Origin: Gambelia wislizenii
Taxonomy: Eukaryota; Chordata; Lepidosauria; Squamata; Crotaphytidae
DNA: 64,000 bases
Assembly (NCBI GenBank): GCA_030847615.1
Contig: JAUMIR010000003.1
Coordinates: 20,775,001 to 20,839,000 of the forward strand
Reading direction: 5' to 3'
This document shows, piece by piece, positions 20,143 through 31,773 of the stretch. Made by a program: the position numbers and the translations under genes. How positions within the stretch are numbered: the stretch's first letter is position 1; the number at the start of each line of letters is the position of its first letter. The notes beneath the pieces are model-generated. The model ran no database searches. It was not told the DNA's origin and saw nothing but the letters and a program-made list of their open reading frames with translations.

Positions 20143-20566
20143 TTACATAAGTTTTTTTAAAAAAAAATATTTTGAACATTCTACAGACCACTTGAAGGCT
20201 TCTTCCAAAATTCATAAAGGGATAACTTTTTCATTCCTAAGCCCCCACCCTTATTTTGGTGGTCAAATTTATAGATCTATGTTTTTAACATGCTTGGGGG
20301 AGCTAGTGAGGCTGGCTTATCTGCTCTTCCCTTTACTTTCTGTTTTGGTGTTAAGATATGCTCCTTAAGTTGCGCTGTTCAGGCAGCTGCTGCCTACCTT
20401 GCCTGTTGTAGGCAGGCATGCACAGCTACAGTAGGATTGGCTAGACTGCTAGAGTAGAATCCCATTCTTTCCCAAGTTAAGCTTTATTGCATAACTGCAG
20501 ACATACTGCTGCAACTAAAGATTGAAAGTTATTGTTCCTCCAGCCCTTGTTCACTATCCTCCCAAT
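20143..20566. other. Intergenic sequence, nothing recognised
   Basis: A poly-A/T junction lies near 20151-20168. No coding or transposon motif. Confidence 0.4.
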
Positions 20567-20866
20567 GGAGCCCTGGGGGTGCAGTGGTTAAATTCCAGTA
20601 CTTGCAGCCACAACATTCCACGTTCAATCCCAAGGGCTCCAAGGTTTACTCAGCCTTCCATTCTTTTGTAGGTCAGTAAAATGAGTACCCTGTTTGTGGG
20701 GGCAATTAGCTAATGCACATTGGAAATGGCTTGGAGAGTGCCTAGCATGCTATAAAAGTGGCATAGATGTGTAAAATGCTATTGCTTAACAATTTGTAAG
20801 CCACTCTGAGAGCCTTTCTGGCTGAAGAGTGGTATAATAAATAAATAAATAAATAAATAAATAAAT
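20567..20866 (+). mobile_element. tRNA-derived SINE with AATA tail
   Basis: GGAGCCCTGGGGGTGCAGTGG head, degraded B box (gttcaatcccaa) and the shared body, ending tggctgaagagtgg and a (AAAT)n tail of about eight units. Same family as 1326-1610 and with a longer middle section, so probably a different subfamily. Confidence 0.85.
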
Positions 20867-20988
20867 GTGAATACTGCTAAAACAACAACAACAACAAAAA
20901 CTTCCAGTTAGATAGAGGATGAGGAAAAGTGGGGGCTGAGTGGGCATAAAAAGGCTTTGTAAAAAGGAAATTCACTGACAGAGACTTT

Positions 20989-21319
20989 GGAGATTTTCAG
21001 ACAGGCAAAAATCTCCCCTTGCCGCGCGAGCAGCCTCCCGAAACTGCTGCGCGGCAAGGGTCTTTTTCGGACCGCGCTGTGCCTGTGGCGAAACCGTCCG
21101 TGTCACTTCCGTGAAGCTTGGGACGGCTCCGCGTCATATTTCAAGCACGGGCAGCCTCCGTGATTGAAATATGGCGCGGAGCCGTCCCAAGCTTCACGGA
21201 AGTGACACGGACGGTTTCGCCACAGGCACAGCGCGGTCCGAAAAAGACCCTTGCCGCGCAGCAGTTTCGGGAGGCTGCTCGCGCGGCAAGGGGAGATTTT
21301 TGCCTGTCTGAAAATCTCC
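20989..21319. mobile_element. 331-bp near-perfect palindromic Harbinger-like MITE (G), CpG-rich
   Basis: Two 162-bp arms (20989-21150, 21158-21319) around a 7-nt centre differ at only two positions by eye. The ends are GGAGATTTTCAGACAGG and its inverse. A 3-bp duplication, ttt, is perfect (20986-20988, 21320-21322). The arms are strongly GC-rich with many CpGs, unlike the flanks. No protein is encoded; the frames on the two strands mirror each other. Confidence 0.85.
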
Positions 21320-21417
21320 TTTGTATGCCTATAAAATTAAGATGGTGCACTGAAAATAAGGACTCCATGGCTCAGTGCAGAATTTGCTACATGGTGTAAC
21401 AGTTATGCTGTCACTTA

Positions 21418-21873
21418 GGGCTTGTCTACATTAAGGATAAGACATGTATTCACCTCAGATCTGGTGTGATATATACACATGGCACACACAGCAAATCTGC
21501 TCCTTTTAGCCATTAATCTAGTTTAACAGAAATAGCAAGTCGTTCTGGAGTTTCTGGTGGTTTGGATATGTGGACAGTAGAATTGGACTGTATCTGGACC
21601 AACCCAGCTGTTCACATGTTTACACACCCACCACTTTGGCTGCTGGCCTGACCCTCACTCTACCCCCTCCTCTTTGACTGCACAGGTGCCCTGTTCTGAC
21701 CTCACCAGTAGTGACAGTGATGGGCAGGCTCTCACAGAGACCGTGGCAGTGGCAGAGGTAGTGGTGGCACTAATAGGGATGGGCCAGCATGGCCAATGGA
21801 GTGTTGGCCCAGCATTCTGTCTGGACTACAGCATGGTTCCAGAATGATTCCACACTGGTATGTGTAGCCAGCA
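21418..21873. mobile_element. Eroded MITE with GGGCTTGTCTACA terminus
   Basis: The left end GGGCTTGTCTACATT matches the terminus of 43326-43869. The right end (ggtatgtgtagccagc) is a degraded inverse. The middle is related to 78-300. No duplication is recoverable, so the right limit is approximate. Confidence 0.45.
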
Positions 21874-22490
21874 TTGTGTCAATCCAGGGCAGCTCCAGAA
21901 CATAACACTCCACCCTGGCCCTAGATTACCATGAAAGTATAAATGAACGCTTAATGACATGCCCAGATTGTACTTTATCCCACATTTTTGATGCACAAGT
22001 CAATCACTTTACTTTGGCAACTTTGAAAGAGGGATGGGAAAATCTGTGTATTTTTGGTCCATGTCTCTTTTTTGTATGTCTTCATGGTTTTGTTCAGTTA
22101 AAAAATGTTCTGAAAATATATTCTATGATTCTATGATTCTACCTACTTAAATAGTAAATTGATAAATATTAAAACATGTACATGACTGAAAATGTATTTA
22201 ATTTTTTTAAGCTAATTTCAGATTGTGTACTGTATTTATATTTTTTTAACACGGCAATGAAATTTGGTCAGTTTCTAGAATCCGATTCCCAGGCATTTGT
22301 GGGAAATGAAAACATTTCTGTATGTCATAAAGTAGCAGCGGGTGGCTCCCATCTCAGGGGTGAGATAAATCCACTCAGAATTTTAGTCTGATATTCAAAG
22401 GAATTCTGCAAGGTGCTGAACCTATTCCAGAAATAGGGTTCAGGTCTTTCAAAAGTTTCATTAAAGTTTGGATTAAAACTTGAAGCAGAT
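21874..22490. other. Intergenic sequence, nothing firm
   Basis: A short attctatgattctat run at 22119-22139 resembles a CR1 3' tail, but no CR1 body precedes it. A block at 22330-22420 may be an old repeat, unidentified. Confidence 0.35.
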
Positions 22491-22492
22491 TA

Positions 22493-22965
22493 AAGGCTTG
22501 TCTACATGGCAAAAATACTCCTCATAGAATTAGAAGAGAATATGTTTTGTCTAAAAGGGATCCCACACCAATCCACTGTATTCTGAAGGAGGGGGCCCTA
22601 AAATGCCAAATACTCCATGGGAAAAGCCTTCGTGGCTTTTCCATATTTTTAAAAATAATGTATGGAAATGCAAACAATCACTCATTAGGACAACTGATTT
22701 GCATCTCTGTGCATTCTCAGAGTGGACAGCTGATTGGTTGGACATGTGCAGGGAGCGGATATTGCTGGCAAGTCAAGCAACAGGAACCACCATGGATTTT
22801 CACTGTAGCGATCGTGCGCTGAGTTGACAAAACAGCCTCCATACCTTGGATTTGCTTTTTTTAAAAAATGTTTGATGGTAGCAACTGGTGAGAATAAAAC
22901 CATAAGTAATTCACTTTCACCCACCATCTTGATCCACAGGCATGCTCATTTGAACAATGAATGTG
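22493..22965 (-). mobile_element. MITE of the GGWCYTGTC family, copy E3 (partial)
   Basis: Begins with an AGGCTTGTCTACA terminus and shares tggaaatgcaaac and gctgattggttggacatg with copies E1 and E2. It ends where a CR1 LINE begins and its other terminus is not found. The strand is relative to E1 and is uncertain. Confidence 0.45.
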
Positions 22966-22971
22966 GGTACA

Positions 22972-23525
22972 GAATCATAGAATCATAGAATCATAGAATT
23001 GGAAGAGACCACGAGGGCCATCCAGTCCAACCCCCTGCCACGCAGGAAATCTTGATCAAAGCATCCCCGACAGATGGCAATCCAGCCTCTGTTTAAAGAC
23101 CTCCAAGGAAGGAGACCCCACCATGCTCCGAGGGAGTGTGTTCCACTGCCGAACAGCTCTTACTGTCAAAAAGTTCCTCCTAATGTTGAGGTGGAATCTC
23201 TGTTCCTGGAGCTTGCATCCATTGCTCCGTGTTCCAGTCTCTGGAGTAGCAGAAAACAAGCCTGCTCCATCCTCAACGTGACACCCCTTCAAATATTTAA
23301 ACAGGGCTATCATATCGCCTCTTAACCATCTTTTTTTCCAGGCTAAACATACCCAGCTCCCTAAGTCTCTCCTCATAAGGCATGGTTTCCAGATCTTTCA
23401 CCATTTTAGTTGCCCTTCTCTGGACATGCTCCAATTTGTCAATATCCTTTTTGAATTGTGGTGCCCAGAACTGGACACAGTATTCTAGGTGAGGTCTGAC
23501 CAAGGCAGAATAGAGCGGCACTATT
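22972..23525 (-). mobile_element. CR1 LINE fragment with end of ORF2
   Basis: The tail (attctatgattctatgattc inverted) at 22973 is followed upstream on the minus strand by the last 150 or so codons of the CR1 polyprotein. [19 protein letters not shown] and VQRRATKM lie in one frame (23297-23521). RRDLG...ALFKYLKG, ...NFLTVRAVRQWNTLPRS and SPSLEVFKQRLD lie in another (23056-23376). The switch marks a frameshift, so it is a dead copy. 5'-truncated before the catalytic core. Confidence 0.9.
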
Positions 23526-23539
23526 ACTTCCCTTACTTA

Positions 23540-23880
23540 TTATTACTTCCATAACACTTCCAGGTGAGAATGGGAAAACTAAGTATGGTATGCTCTTTTT
23601 ATGAACCTCCCCATCTTGGTTGCAAGTTTCCAAGTATATTTCAGTGCTTGTGTTTTTGTTTTGATTGGTAATCTAGGTGTTTTTGGACTTTTAACCACAC
23701 TCGTGTCTTTTCACAAGAACCACTGAAATCTTGCCCATGGAAAAATGCAGAAGCTGTGTGAGCGGTCACATTGCCAGAATTCAGGGTGTCTATGTCTTGT
23801 TACAGCTGCATGCGAAAAGAAGTGTTATTATGCCAGAATACTTACACTGTAAAATATAGTGCCAAAATAACGTTTTAGAC
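23540..23880. mobile_element. Truncated fragment of the copy A/D MITE subfamily
   Basis: cacttccaggtgagaatg, tatgctctttttatgaacc, ttccaagtatatttcagtg and ttatgccagaatac follow the order of the interior of 3514-4109. No terminal repeat at either end. It abuts the 5' end of the CR1 at 22972-23525. Confidence 0.6.
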
Positions 23881-23928
23881 GCTTGGGTGATAATCTCCTT
23901 TGTCTAGAGGAAGGGGGAAACAGTGGCC

Positions 23929-24031
23929 ATCCAGATGTTTGTGGTCTGGAACTCCTGTCAGACTTAGCCAGTGTTCTCCATGGTGAGGGAGGATGGGAGT
24001 GGCAGTTCAACAATATCTGGAGGCTCACTGC
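23929..24031. mobile_element. hAT-like MITE relic (ggactacaattccc family)
   Basis: gccatccagatgtttgtggtctggaactcc... and ...gggagtggcagttcaacaatatctggaggc form an imperfect inverted repeat, typical of short hAT-derived elements. A related fragment lies at about 24120-24240 (ctggactacaattcccatcat). Confidence 0.45.
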
Positions 24032-24531
24032 TGCTCACTCACAGATTCCAGGGATCTTAGTTTGGCCCACCATACTGTTAAGTTTTCAACATCACCTGTC
24101 CTAATGTCAGACAGATATTCCTTGCCCAACCTTGGGTCTTCCAGTATTGCTGGACTACAATTCCCATCATCACAAGAAAGCCTGATAAATAGTCATGAAT
24201 GACGAGTGCTGAAGTCTCAGGGAACCGAGGTGGGGAACCACTGCATTCATGTGAACCTGAATAGTGAAGCTGTTTTCGCTGAGTAGAAAAAGGCTTCACA
24301 CTTAAAGTCTGCCCCCAAACTTAAGAGAATTTATCACTGCTTTTCCTGCTCTTTAGTGATTTGTGTTGCCTTAAGCCTCAGCTCCACTAACTGCTAGTTT
24401 CTGACACTGATTCAATTACTGTGGTTAAATGCCTTCATAATGTCGGCATAATTAAATCAGGAAAAATTATGAAAACATAGTATTAGTCATCAAAACGAGG
24501 GGCTGGGTTTGTTTGCTGTGTGCTGCCAAAC
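24032..24531. other. Intergenic sequence with MITE scraps
   Basis: Apart from the ctggactacaattcccatcat fragment, nothing recognised. Confidence 0.35.
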
Positions 24532-24870
24532 CGTTGGAAGAGACCACAAGGGCCATCCAGTCCAACCCCCTGCCCTGCATGAATACCCAATCAAATCATT
24601 CCTGACAGATAGCCATCCAGCCTCTGCTTAAAAACCTCCAAAGAAGGAGACTCCCCCACACTCCGAGGCACTGTATTCCACTTCTGAACAGCTCTTACTG
24701 TCAGGAAGTTCTTCCTAATGTGCCAGGAACCACCATGGATTTTCACTGTAGCGATTGTAGAATCGCTACATTGTAGAATCTCTTTTTTCCTGTAGTTTGA
24801 ACCCAATGCTCCATGTCCTAGTCTCTGGAACAGCAGAATAAAAGCTTGCCCCATCCTCAAGTAGCTTTGC
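24532..24870 (-). mobile_element. CR1 LINE 3' fragment with an inserted segment
   Basis: ggaagagaccacaagggcc...ccaaccccctgccctgcatg is the inverted CR1 3' region without its repeat tail. The minus-strand frame keeps KNFLTVRAVQKWNTVPRS and SPSLEVFKQRLDGYLS. About 50 bp after attcttcctaatg, near 24721-24772, are foreign to CR1. They include 32 bp identical to 22781-22812 and an 8-bp snap-back. Confidence 0.85.
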
Positions 24871-27127
24871 ATGCCTATGATTTTGAAAAAAAGAATCATG
24901 GAGACAAATGACAGCTGCTTCAAATTGGCATTACTGTGCAGCATTCGACATTTTATTGCCTAGTATATATAAGTGAGCCCTAAGTGTCCACCTAACATTG
25001 GAGCCAACTATTGTCCCTGAATTCATGTGGGGTGTCAAATATATAAGGCCTACTTTCCTATGCATGGGTTCTAAGTAGAGAGGAGGACGACTCTTCACAT
25101 TTTTAAAGGGATTTCTCCAAATGTAACAAATAGCTTCCTATTCAGAACGTGAGGGATTACTTTTTAAAAAAAGATGAATGTGGATAATCCAAACCAGAAA
25201 GATTCATCCTTCATGTACAGGGGTTGTAAAAGTACAGCCTGCAGGCCACATGTAACCTTTGGGACCCCTAAGTACAGCCCTTGAGAGCAGCCAGAAGCCC
25301 ACCAATATTCCCAGGTCACCCCCAACCCCATTAATTTTTTTCAGGCCAATTTTTGGGTGATTCCCCCTCTCCAAACTGGCCAAAATTTACAAAACCATCT
25401 ATGATGGAGTAGTTTGCATCCCCTAACCTTCCAAAGCCCCTCAAACCTCCCAAAAATTCTCCCCCCAGGAAAAAAAAATACCCCCAAATCAGGCAAAGTA
25501 GCAGCCAGAAATGATGCCTCAACTTGTCAGTCTGGGCTGCCGGGAATGCATAGAGAAGAATGATAGCCTCTCCCACTGTGCAGTTACCCATCTCTGTTCT
25601 AGTCTCTAGGTTTTGTGCCCTCAACTCTTTAAAATCTGGGTTTGATTCCTGCATATTCAATTATGCTAATGCTGAGTTTGGGGTTACCATCTCTTTCTTC
25701 TGAGAGGTTCTTGATCTTTAACACTAATACCACCAGCAGGGATGACATGGTCCTTTCCTCTCTGGGAATAGCTGTAGCTATTGAATCTTATCAGTGCACA
25801 TAGAGCACGGAATTGGGGTGGGGGTTGTTTCAGTTCATTTTCAAATATTTTAAGAAAGAAATAGTGGAAAGAACTTGAGGTGTAATGATTTAAAACACAT
25901 GAGAAAGCTGAAGCAGATGATTTCCTCATCCCTAGTTCTAGCTATTATCTTTATTATCTTTGTCTACTTTCTTTCTTCTCTCTCAAAATTCCTCCTCGGT
26001 TGAAATGAGGGCTCAAAGAAAGGGACTGAGGAAGTGAGAGAGCACTAACTAGCTGTGACATTTTAACCTGCTGCTTGAGAAGTCAACTAACAAGCCTTTA
26101 GCAGCCAGCAAACAGGCATTGTTGAGATGGCCTATCTGTGGCAATGCTTGGAGGACCCTTTGCACACTGAAGGCAAGAAACACACCTTATTAAACAAACA
26201 TGCAAAGGCAAAGAAGCAGAAGCCTCCAGGGCCATGTTAATTATCTTAGGGTCGAAGGCAGTAAGAGGCTGTCAGGCAAATCAGATGGCAGAACCCAAGC
26301 ATTCATGTCCCCAAGGTCCTCCAATTACAGCCCTGCCATATTTCAAATGACAGGTAATACTCATGAACATGCCAATGCTATCCTCCTCAATTATATTCAA
26401 CAGCAACCGTTAGCGCTGAACGAGCCAATTCCAAACATCCCTCTCACCCTCTCTCATACACACACATCATCCACAACCATTTTCTAAAGCTGTATCAAAG
26501 GGAGGGGTTTAAAGGCATTGCTTGTAATGAACCAAAAATGTCAGTTTTTGACAATCACAATGGGAATACCACTCCACAGAGATAAATCTCATTGATGATC
26601 AAATAAATATTGCTTTAATTTAATGAAGTATTAAAAGGGGAATGGGAATCTCAGTATTTATTTTCTGTCAGGGATTTCCCCCCTCCTCTCTCTGCTTTTA
26701 AAATGCCAAATGTGCAGGAAGAAAAGAACCTCAACCTCCTTTCAATGGAAAGGCACAAGGAGACATTCATTATTGTAACATAATCGCCTCTCCCAGGTGA
26801 GCTAGGAGGCAAGAGCTAGAAAGCAGAATATGGTAATTTTGCTTTCCCAAAAATGCAGCCTCAAGTTCTCAGGAGGAAGGAGTGGCAAAGGCTTGCAAGA
26901 GACATGAAAACACACTAGAGTTAGCATCAGTAGTGGTTTGTCCACAGAGGCATAGAGATGGTTTCCAGTATTTCCAATTTTTATCACATTCTGTGCATCC
27001 TGTATTAGCCAGAACTTCTGAATGATTGGCTGCCAATGGAGGGCTTGGAAAAATAAAGCTTTATTTTTTCTATACACACAGAAGCTGGCATCGTGTTAGT
27101 GACAGATGCATGCATAAGTCACACTAT
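24871..27127. other. Intergenic sequence, no gene seen
   Basis: About 2.2 kb without recognisable transposon ends. Around 25205-25300 ctgcaggccacatgtaacctttggg resembles eroded hAT-type MITE sequence. Frames of 91-109 codons have no domain. Confidence 0.4.
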
Positions 27128-27700
27128 GGTCTTGTCTAGATGATGGAGGGAAATACGAACACATCTGAAAAAGCAGGCATTCATAATGATGCAACCTGTC
27201 TTCAAGGTCAAAAGAGCCCCCCTAAAGTCCGCATAACCCCTAGCCAAGATGGCATCCACTTGCAATTTTAAATCTGCTGCCTATTATTTTTAAAAAAAAG
27301 TTTCCCATGGTGCGCAGAAGCAATAGTTGATATTTACAAAACAAACAAACAAACAAAAGAGTATAAGATCGCTGTTTGATTGACTTTCCAGTCCCTCGTT
27401 TAACCAAAAATCCAACATGGTGGCCACAAACACTTTCCCTGCTTGCTAGCCCCACCCCATCCTCATCCAGCCAATCAGATTACGCTACCTGTACATATCT
27501 GTGTGAATGCAAGTGTTCAAATGATCTCATATTTGCATGTCGTACACAGCTTTTTAAAAAAAACCATATGAAGCCCCAGACTTTACAGTGGATTTGGCTG
27601 CCCCCCTTCCTAATGACATGTATTTGTGTAAATGTCCATATGAATGGATCACGTTCCACTCGTATTCTGTTCATATTATTTCAACCGTATAGACAAGACC
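27128..27700 (-). mobile_element. MITE of the GGWCYTGTC family, copy E2
   Basis: Ends GGTCTTGTCTAGA and the inverse ...TATAGACAAGACC, flanked by tat and ttt (two of three agree). The whole body is the reverse complement of 7037-7607. It includes an internal (AAAC)n run at 27338-27357. A 230-codon plus-strand frame starts inside it at 27376 and runs on into unrelated DNA to 28068. It is not a gene. Confidence 0.65.
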
Positions 27701-28225
27701 TTTGCATATGGGGCAAATTATTCACCACAGCACCACAGATGTATTCTGATGACAGCAGCAAAAGCAGAGTTGCACACAGAGCAATGTTTCATGTTGCAGT
27801 TGCACATTGCTGTTGCACATTGCAGTTGTACATTGAGCATGGTGGTTCCACATTACGCATTGCACAGCGACACCCAGTCATTGACATGTTTTGCTCAATG
27901 TTACTATACTGCACCGGGGTTGCAAAGTGCTGGCGAAGCACATTTTCACATGCAGATATTTATACTCTACTCTGGGGTTGGTGGATTGGTGACAGAGAAA
28001 CACAACCATGGAGCACTGAAGGAATGGTGTTCTTAACCTTTTTTCTACAGGAGTTAGAATTTGGATAGAACCTTCCTGGACAACATCACCCCCATATTTG
28101 CATCCAGGCTTGCATTTCTATCCCTGCATAGGTTTTGTTAGTAAATGATCTAAAATTCCCACAAATCTCTAAGAATAAATTAACTCTCAGATGTTCCATT
28201 TTTGGTGTGGTTTATATGCTATGAC
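27701..28225. other. Intergenic sequence with a TTGCACA-rich patch
   Basis: 27795-27870 has irregular repeats of gttgcacattgc. Nothing else recognised. Confidence 0.4.
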
Positions 28226-28965
28226 TGTTATTATGTCTTACTACCCCCTCCCTACAATATCTCATAATTAGAAATATTTGACTTTTTTTTAACAGGTTGG
28301 CTAGGGCAAACAAACAAACAAACAAACAAAAAAGGTCAGTTGGAGATCACAATGACCTGGGAGGTGTCTTATAAATATTATGGCAAGAAAGCCCATATTA
28401 CGATTGTGTGGAAGCCCCTTGGTAAATGCAGTCATTAAGGAGGTATGAGCTAATCCTTTCTTCCAGCCCTGGGTGCTTTAGCATTTATTCATTCAACCAA
28501 ACAATTAAGTGACCATTCCCAAATCCATTCCTGCAGAAATCTTTCCTATACCCCCTCCTGTCCAACCTTGTGAGGTTGTTGTAAACTCATCAAGTCCTAT
28601 CTCCTAGCCATTAACACAATCAGTTGAGTTTCAGTTTCCTTTGTCTATCCTGTGGGAATGTTGTTCAGGTTTTGTCATAATCAGAGTACCCCTTCAGGAT
28701 ATGAAATAGGGTGTAAATATTAGTCCCCTCAGATGCCAGTCTGAGCATCTTCATTGCACAGAACTCTTCTCTTCAAGACTGGTAATTATAACCCTATCTT
28801 CCTGGACCTCTCTCTATCCAACCTCCCCATCTTTCTTCCCAATAGCATTGTATGGTTCTTAAGAGTGTATGTTTTGTATGCTAGCATATCCCTTGTGTTA
28901 TTTCCAATAAAAATACTTTATTTCATTTTAACTGGAGTGCTCTCTACAGTTAGTATAAACAAAAA
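28226..28965 (+). mobile_element. Diverged LTR, same family as 5738-6623
   Basis: The left end TGTTATTATG...ctccctacaatatctcataattag parallels cttagaatatctgataattgg of the LTR at 40221. Near the right, ccaataaaaatactttatttcat...ctacagttagtat parallels ccaataaagatcctttaattgtat...cacagttactact. The 3' end merges into the (TA)n microsatellite at 28972, so it is incomplete. It is more divergent than the other copies. Confidence 0.6.
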
Positions 28966-28969
28966 GATA

Positions 28970-28971
<2 letters not shown>

Positions 28972-29009
<38 letters not shown>
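28972..29009. repeat. (TA)n microsatellite
   Basis: About 18 TA units, followed at 29031-29040 by a run of C. Confidence 0.95.
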
Positions 29010-29012
<3 letters not shown>

Positions 29013-29371
29013 CTATATGCTATTATTCTCCCCCCCCCCCAGATAATAATAGAGATTTTAGCATCATGGGTGGGGCTCTAAAGCACCCCCCACCTGTTAG
29101 GGTAGTATGACCTGCCCAATAGCATGGATGCCTCAGATCCTACTGTGCGTATAAAAGTAGCTCTTCAGAAAGGTTGGAAAAGAATGTTGTTGGATTTGAA
29201 AGCCTCAACAAAAGCAGCATACATATTTTTTTGCATCTCTTAAGACTTCTTGCAGGAAGAAATGCACATTGCCCCTTCCCAGTCTTCCCATTTGCAAGGC
29301 TGATAGGGGCGTTTGAGGAGATAAAGTACACCCAAAGTAAGGTGCACATTTTTAGATGTGAACAACAGAAA
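29010..29371. other. Intergenic sequence, nothing recognised
   Basis: Contains a C10 run and otherwise anonymous sequence. Frames of 69 and 101 codons overlap on opposite strands without domain content. Confidence 0.35.
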
Positions 29372-29955
29372 TCTCTCTCTCTCTCTCTCTGGCTTTTCTT
29401 CGCAAACGAAGATTCAGGAAGGACTCATCCCGCGCTTTCTGCAAGCACGCTGATGACTAAAAAGGCCAATCCGAGATAAACAAGTCCGGTTGCAAAAAGC
29501 ACTGCAGAAGGTCTCCTTGGGTGATGTTTTTGGGTTGTGATTCTTTCTGCGTTGTCGTTTCTCTTCAAGACTTGTTCGGCGTGAGTTCTCAAATAAGGCT
29601 GCAGCATTGTGGATAGTGCGTCTCCATGCCTCCCGATGTGAGGCCAGGGCGGACCACTGTTGGTGATCAATTTGGCCAAGCCTGAGATGTTGTTTCAGGG
29701 AGTCTTTGTATCGCTTTTTTGGAGCGCCCCTCTTACGCTGACCCATGGCGAGTTCACCGTAGAGTAGTATTTTGGGGAGGCGATGGTCCTCCATCCTAAA
29801 AACGTGCCCTGCCCAGCGCAGCTGTGTTCTCAATATCATGGCCTCAATGCTGGTGATCCCTGCTTGCTCAAGGACAGCAACATTCGTCACATAGTCAGTC
29901 CAGTGTATATTTAGGATTGTGCGTAGACAGCGCTGATGAAAGCGCTCGAGGACTT
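29372..29955 (-). mobile_element. LINE 3' fragment: end of ORF2, zinc-finger-like tail, (GA)n
   Basis: An open frame of about 178 codons runs from the truncation point near 29952 to 29417. It contains RTILNIHWTDYVTN, LRWAGHVFRMEDHRLPK and RGAPKKRYKDSLK, then a cysteine/histidine cluster FCNRTCLSRIGLFSHQRAC. The middle block is the C-terminal signature of many non-LTR retrotransposon polymerases. I cannot name the clade. The 3' end carries a small stem-loop (TCTTCG-caaa-CGAAGA, 29398-29413) and then a (GA)n tail. No start codon belongs to it; the copy is 5'-truncated. A second, shorter copy is at 31774-31941. Confidence 0.75.
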
Positions 29956-31024
29956 AAAACACACAGACACACATTTTAGACAACAGGAACAATGCATCAT
30001 CTTAAGTAAAAAATACATAAATAGACAGGCATGGTAGGAATAATATGATAAAATTACCACCTATAGCAGCTGCCTCACCCTGCCTCACCCTGGGCCTTGG
30101 AGACAGTGTCATGATATATCACTGGCACCATGGTTACTACAGCTCAGAGGTGGGGAAAGTACACACTTTGGACCATCTCTGGCTCTCAATCCCTTTTTCT
30201 ACTGTTTGAAATGGTCACTAGACTAATTCAATAAATCCATTTGTATCTGTACTTCTGAAAGCCCACAAAACCTCCAGAAAAGAATGGGTTAAAAATATCC
30301 CCCCAAACCTCCAGAAAAGAATGGTTTAAAAATATCCTGGAAGCCTTCATGAGTAGCATATAAGGTAGATCCCTGCCCCCTGAATATGTTCAAATGTGGC
30401 AGGGGTGGTGGTGGTTGTGGAAGTTACAACCATTTTCAGCTAAAAATTGACCAGTGTGGCATACCAAAAAGTTGCATGGGGAAACTATCCCCCTTCAGTG
30501 CTGTCCACCTGTGCTGCAGTTCCTGTCACATTATCAGAACAAAACATTGGTTAGAGACTTCTGCAAAGATCAAGCTAGGCCTTTCCTTGTTGTATGGAGC
30601 CATATTTCAGATGTTTCATAGACCACATTTAATCTGGGAAGGTGGATAAATAATTCAGTGCCTCCATAGACTTAAATGAACTGTGCCAGCAGGAGAGGTT
30701 GGTGGGTTACCAGTCTCTGCATAGGACCTTCCTGCAATTCTGGTACAGCATCTCAGCACAAAACACAACATGCAGGAATTTGTATGAGAAACATACAAAT
30801 ACATAATACTTTGCCCATACTTTTGCACATTTATTACTTTATTGCTTTATTTATTTATTGCATCTGTGTTCTGCTTTCTACCATACTGGTGGCAGTCAAG
30901 GCTCTTGTCCATCCTACTTTATCCTTGCAGCAATCCTGTGAAATAGGTCAGACTGAAGTGGCTAGTCTATAGGCAACCAGGGAGTTTCATGGTTCTGTGG
31001 GAAGTACAACTTGGATCCTCCATG
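29956..31024. other. Intergenic sequence with a two-copy tandem
   Basis: aacctccagaaaagaatggg... at 30269-30300 is repeated at 30306-30337 (period 37, one mismatch). No gene signal. Confidence 0.45.
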
Positions 31025-31237
31025 GGTCTTTTCACACCACACACTGTGATTCTATGTTAACCACCATGGTCCCATTCTATGGAATCCTGGGTTCTGCAGT
31101 TTAGGGAGATGTATTTAGAATTCTCAGACAGAGAGCCCTAGTGTTTAACTAGACTACACATCTCAGGATTCCATAGAATGCAGCCACAGCAGTTAAAGTG
31201 AAATCATACTGCTATAAGTGGGTAGTGTGAAAGAGCC
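31025..31237. mobile_element. Palindromic MITE (ccattctatggaatcctggg family)
   Basis: Left GGTCTTTTCACACC and right tagtgtgaaagagcc are degraded inverted termini. The inner mirror is ccattctatggaatcctggg against ctcaggattccatagaatg. Homologous to 14310-14479. No target duplication is evident. Confidence 0.6.
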
Positions 31238-31773
31238 TCAAGATGCTATCCATCATTCTAACTACTACACCACTCTTCCTTCCACAACATGCTTTCACAT
31301 GTACTCTGCTACCTGTGCTGAACCTGTAGTTCCTCTCTGGTTCTCCTACAGGATTAGATGACACACTAGGTCAAAGCATAGGTGACACAGTGCCTTCTAG
31401 AAGCTTTGGATTATAATTCCCATATGCACTAGCTAGCATGATCAGGGATTATGGATGTTGTCATCCCAATATCTGGAAGACACAAAGTTGCTTATCTCTG
31501 ATTAGGCCTGTAGGCAATCGGCGTGAATTGCTCAATTGCAGGTGTTTCATATGTGGTCAATCTTGTGCAGTATTGGTGGCTATATCAGATCTTTCTTTTC
31601 AATGTAACAACCCCAAAATTACCAAGAAACAGCATTTCTCCAGGATATTGGGGGGGGGATGGATGGGGGATTTTTGGAAGAAGTCATATTGCCCCCAACA
31701 CACACACACAAATACAGAAAGAGTAAGGGGGATGTGATATCTACAAAAGACAAGGGGGGTGCTGTTGGCATCT
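31238..31773. other. Intergenic sequence with a small hAT-like MITE relic
   Basis: 31390-31495 (gaagctttggattataattccc...gggattatggatgttgtcatcc...tctggaagac) is an imperfect inverted repeat of the ggactacaattccc type. Short (CA)n at about 31699-31710. Nothing else. Confidence 0.4.

Noticed and set aside
22117..22140. CR1 copy suggested by attctatgattctat
   Set aside because: Only the tail-like microsatellite is present, with no CR1 body upstream. Not listed as an element.
27376..28068. 230-codon plus-strand open frame
   Set aside because: It begins inside a MITE copy and continues across the element's end into unrelated DNA. No domain, and no compositional sign of coding.
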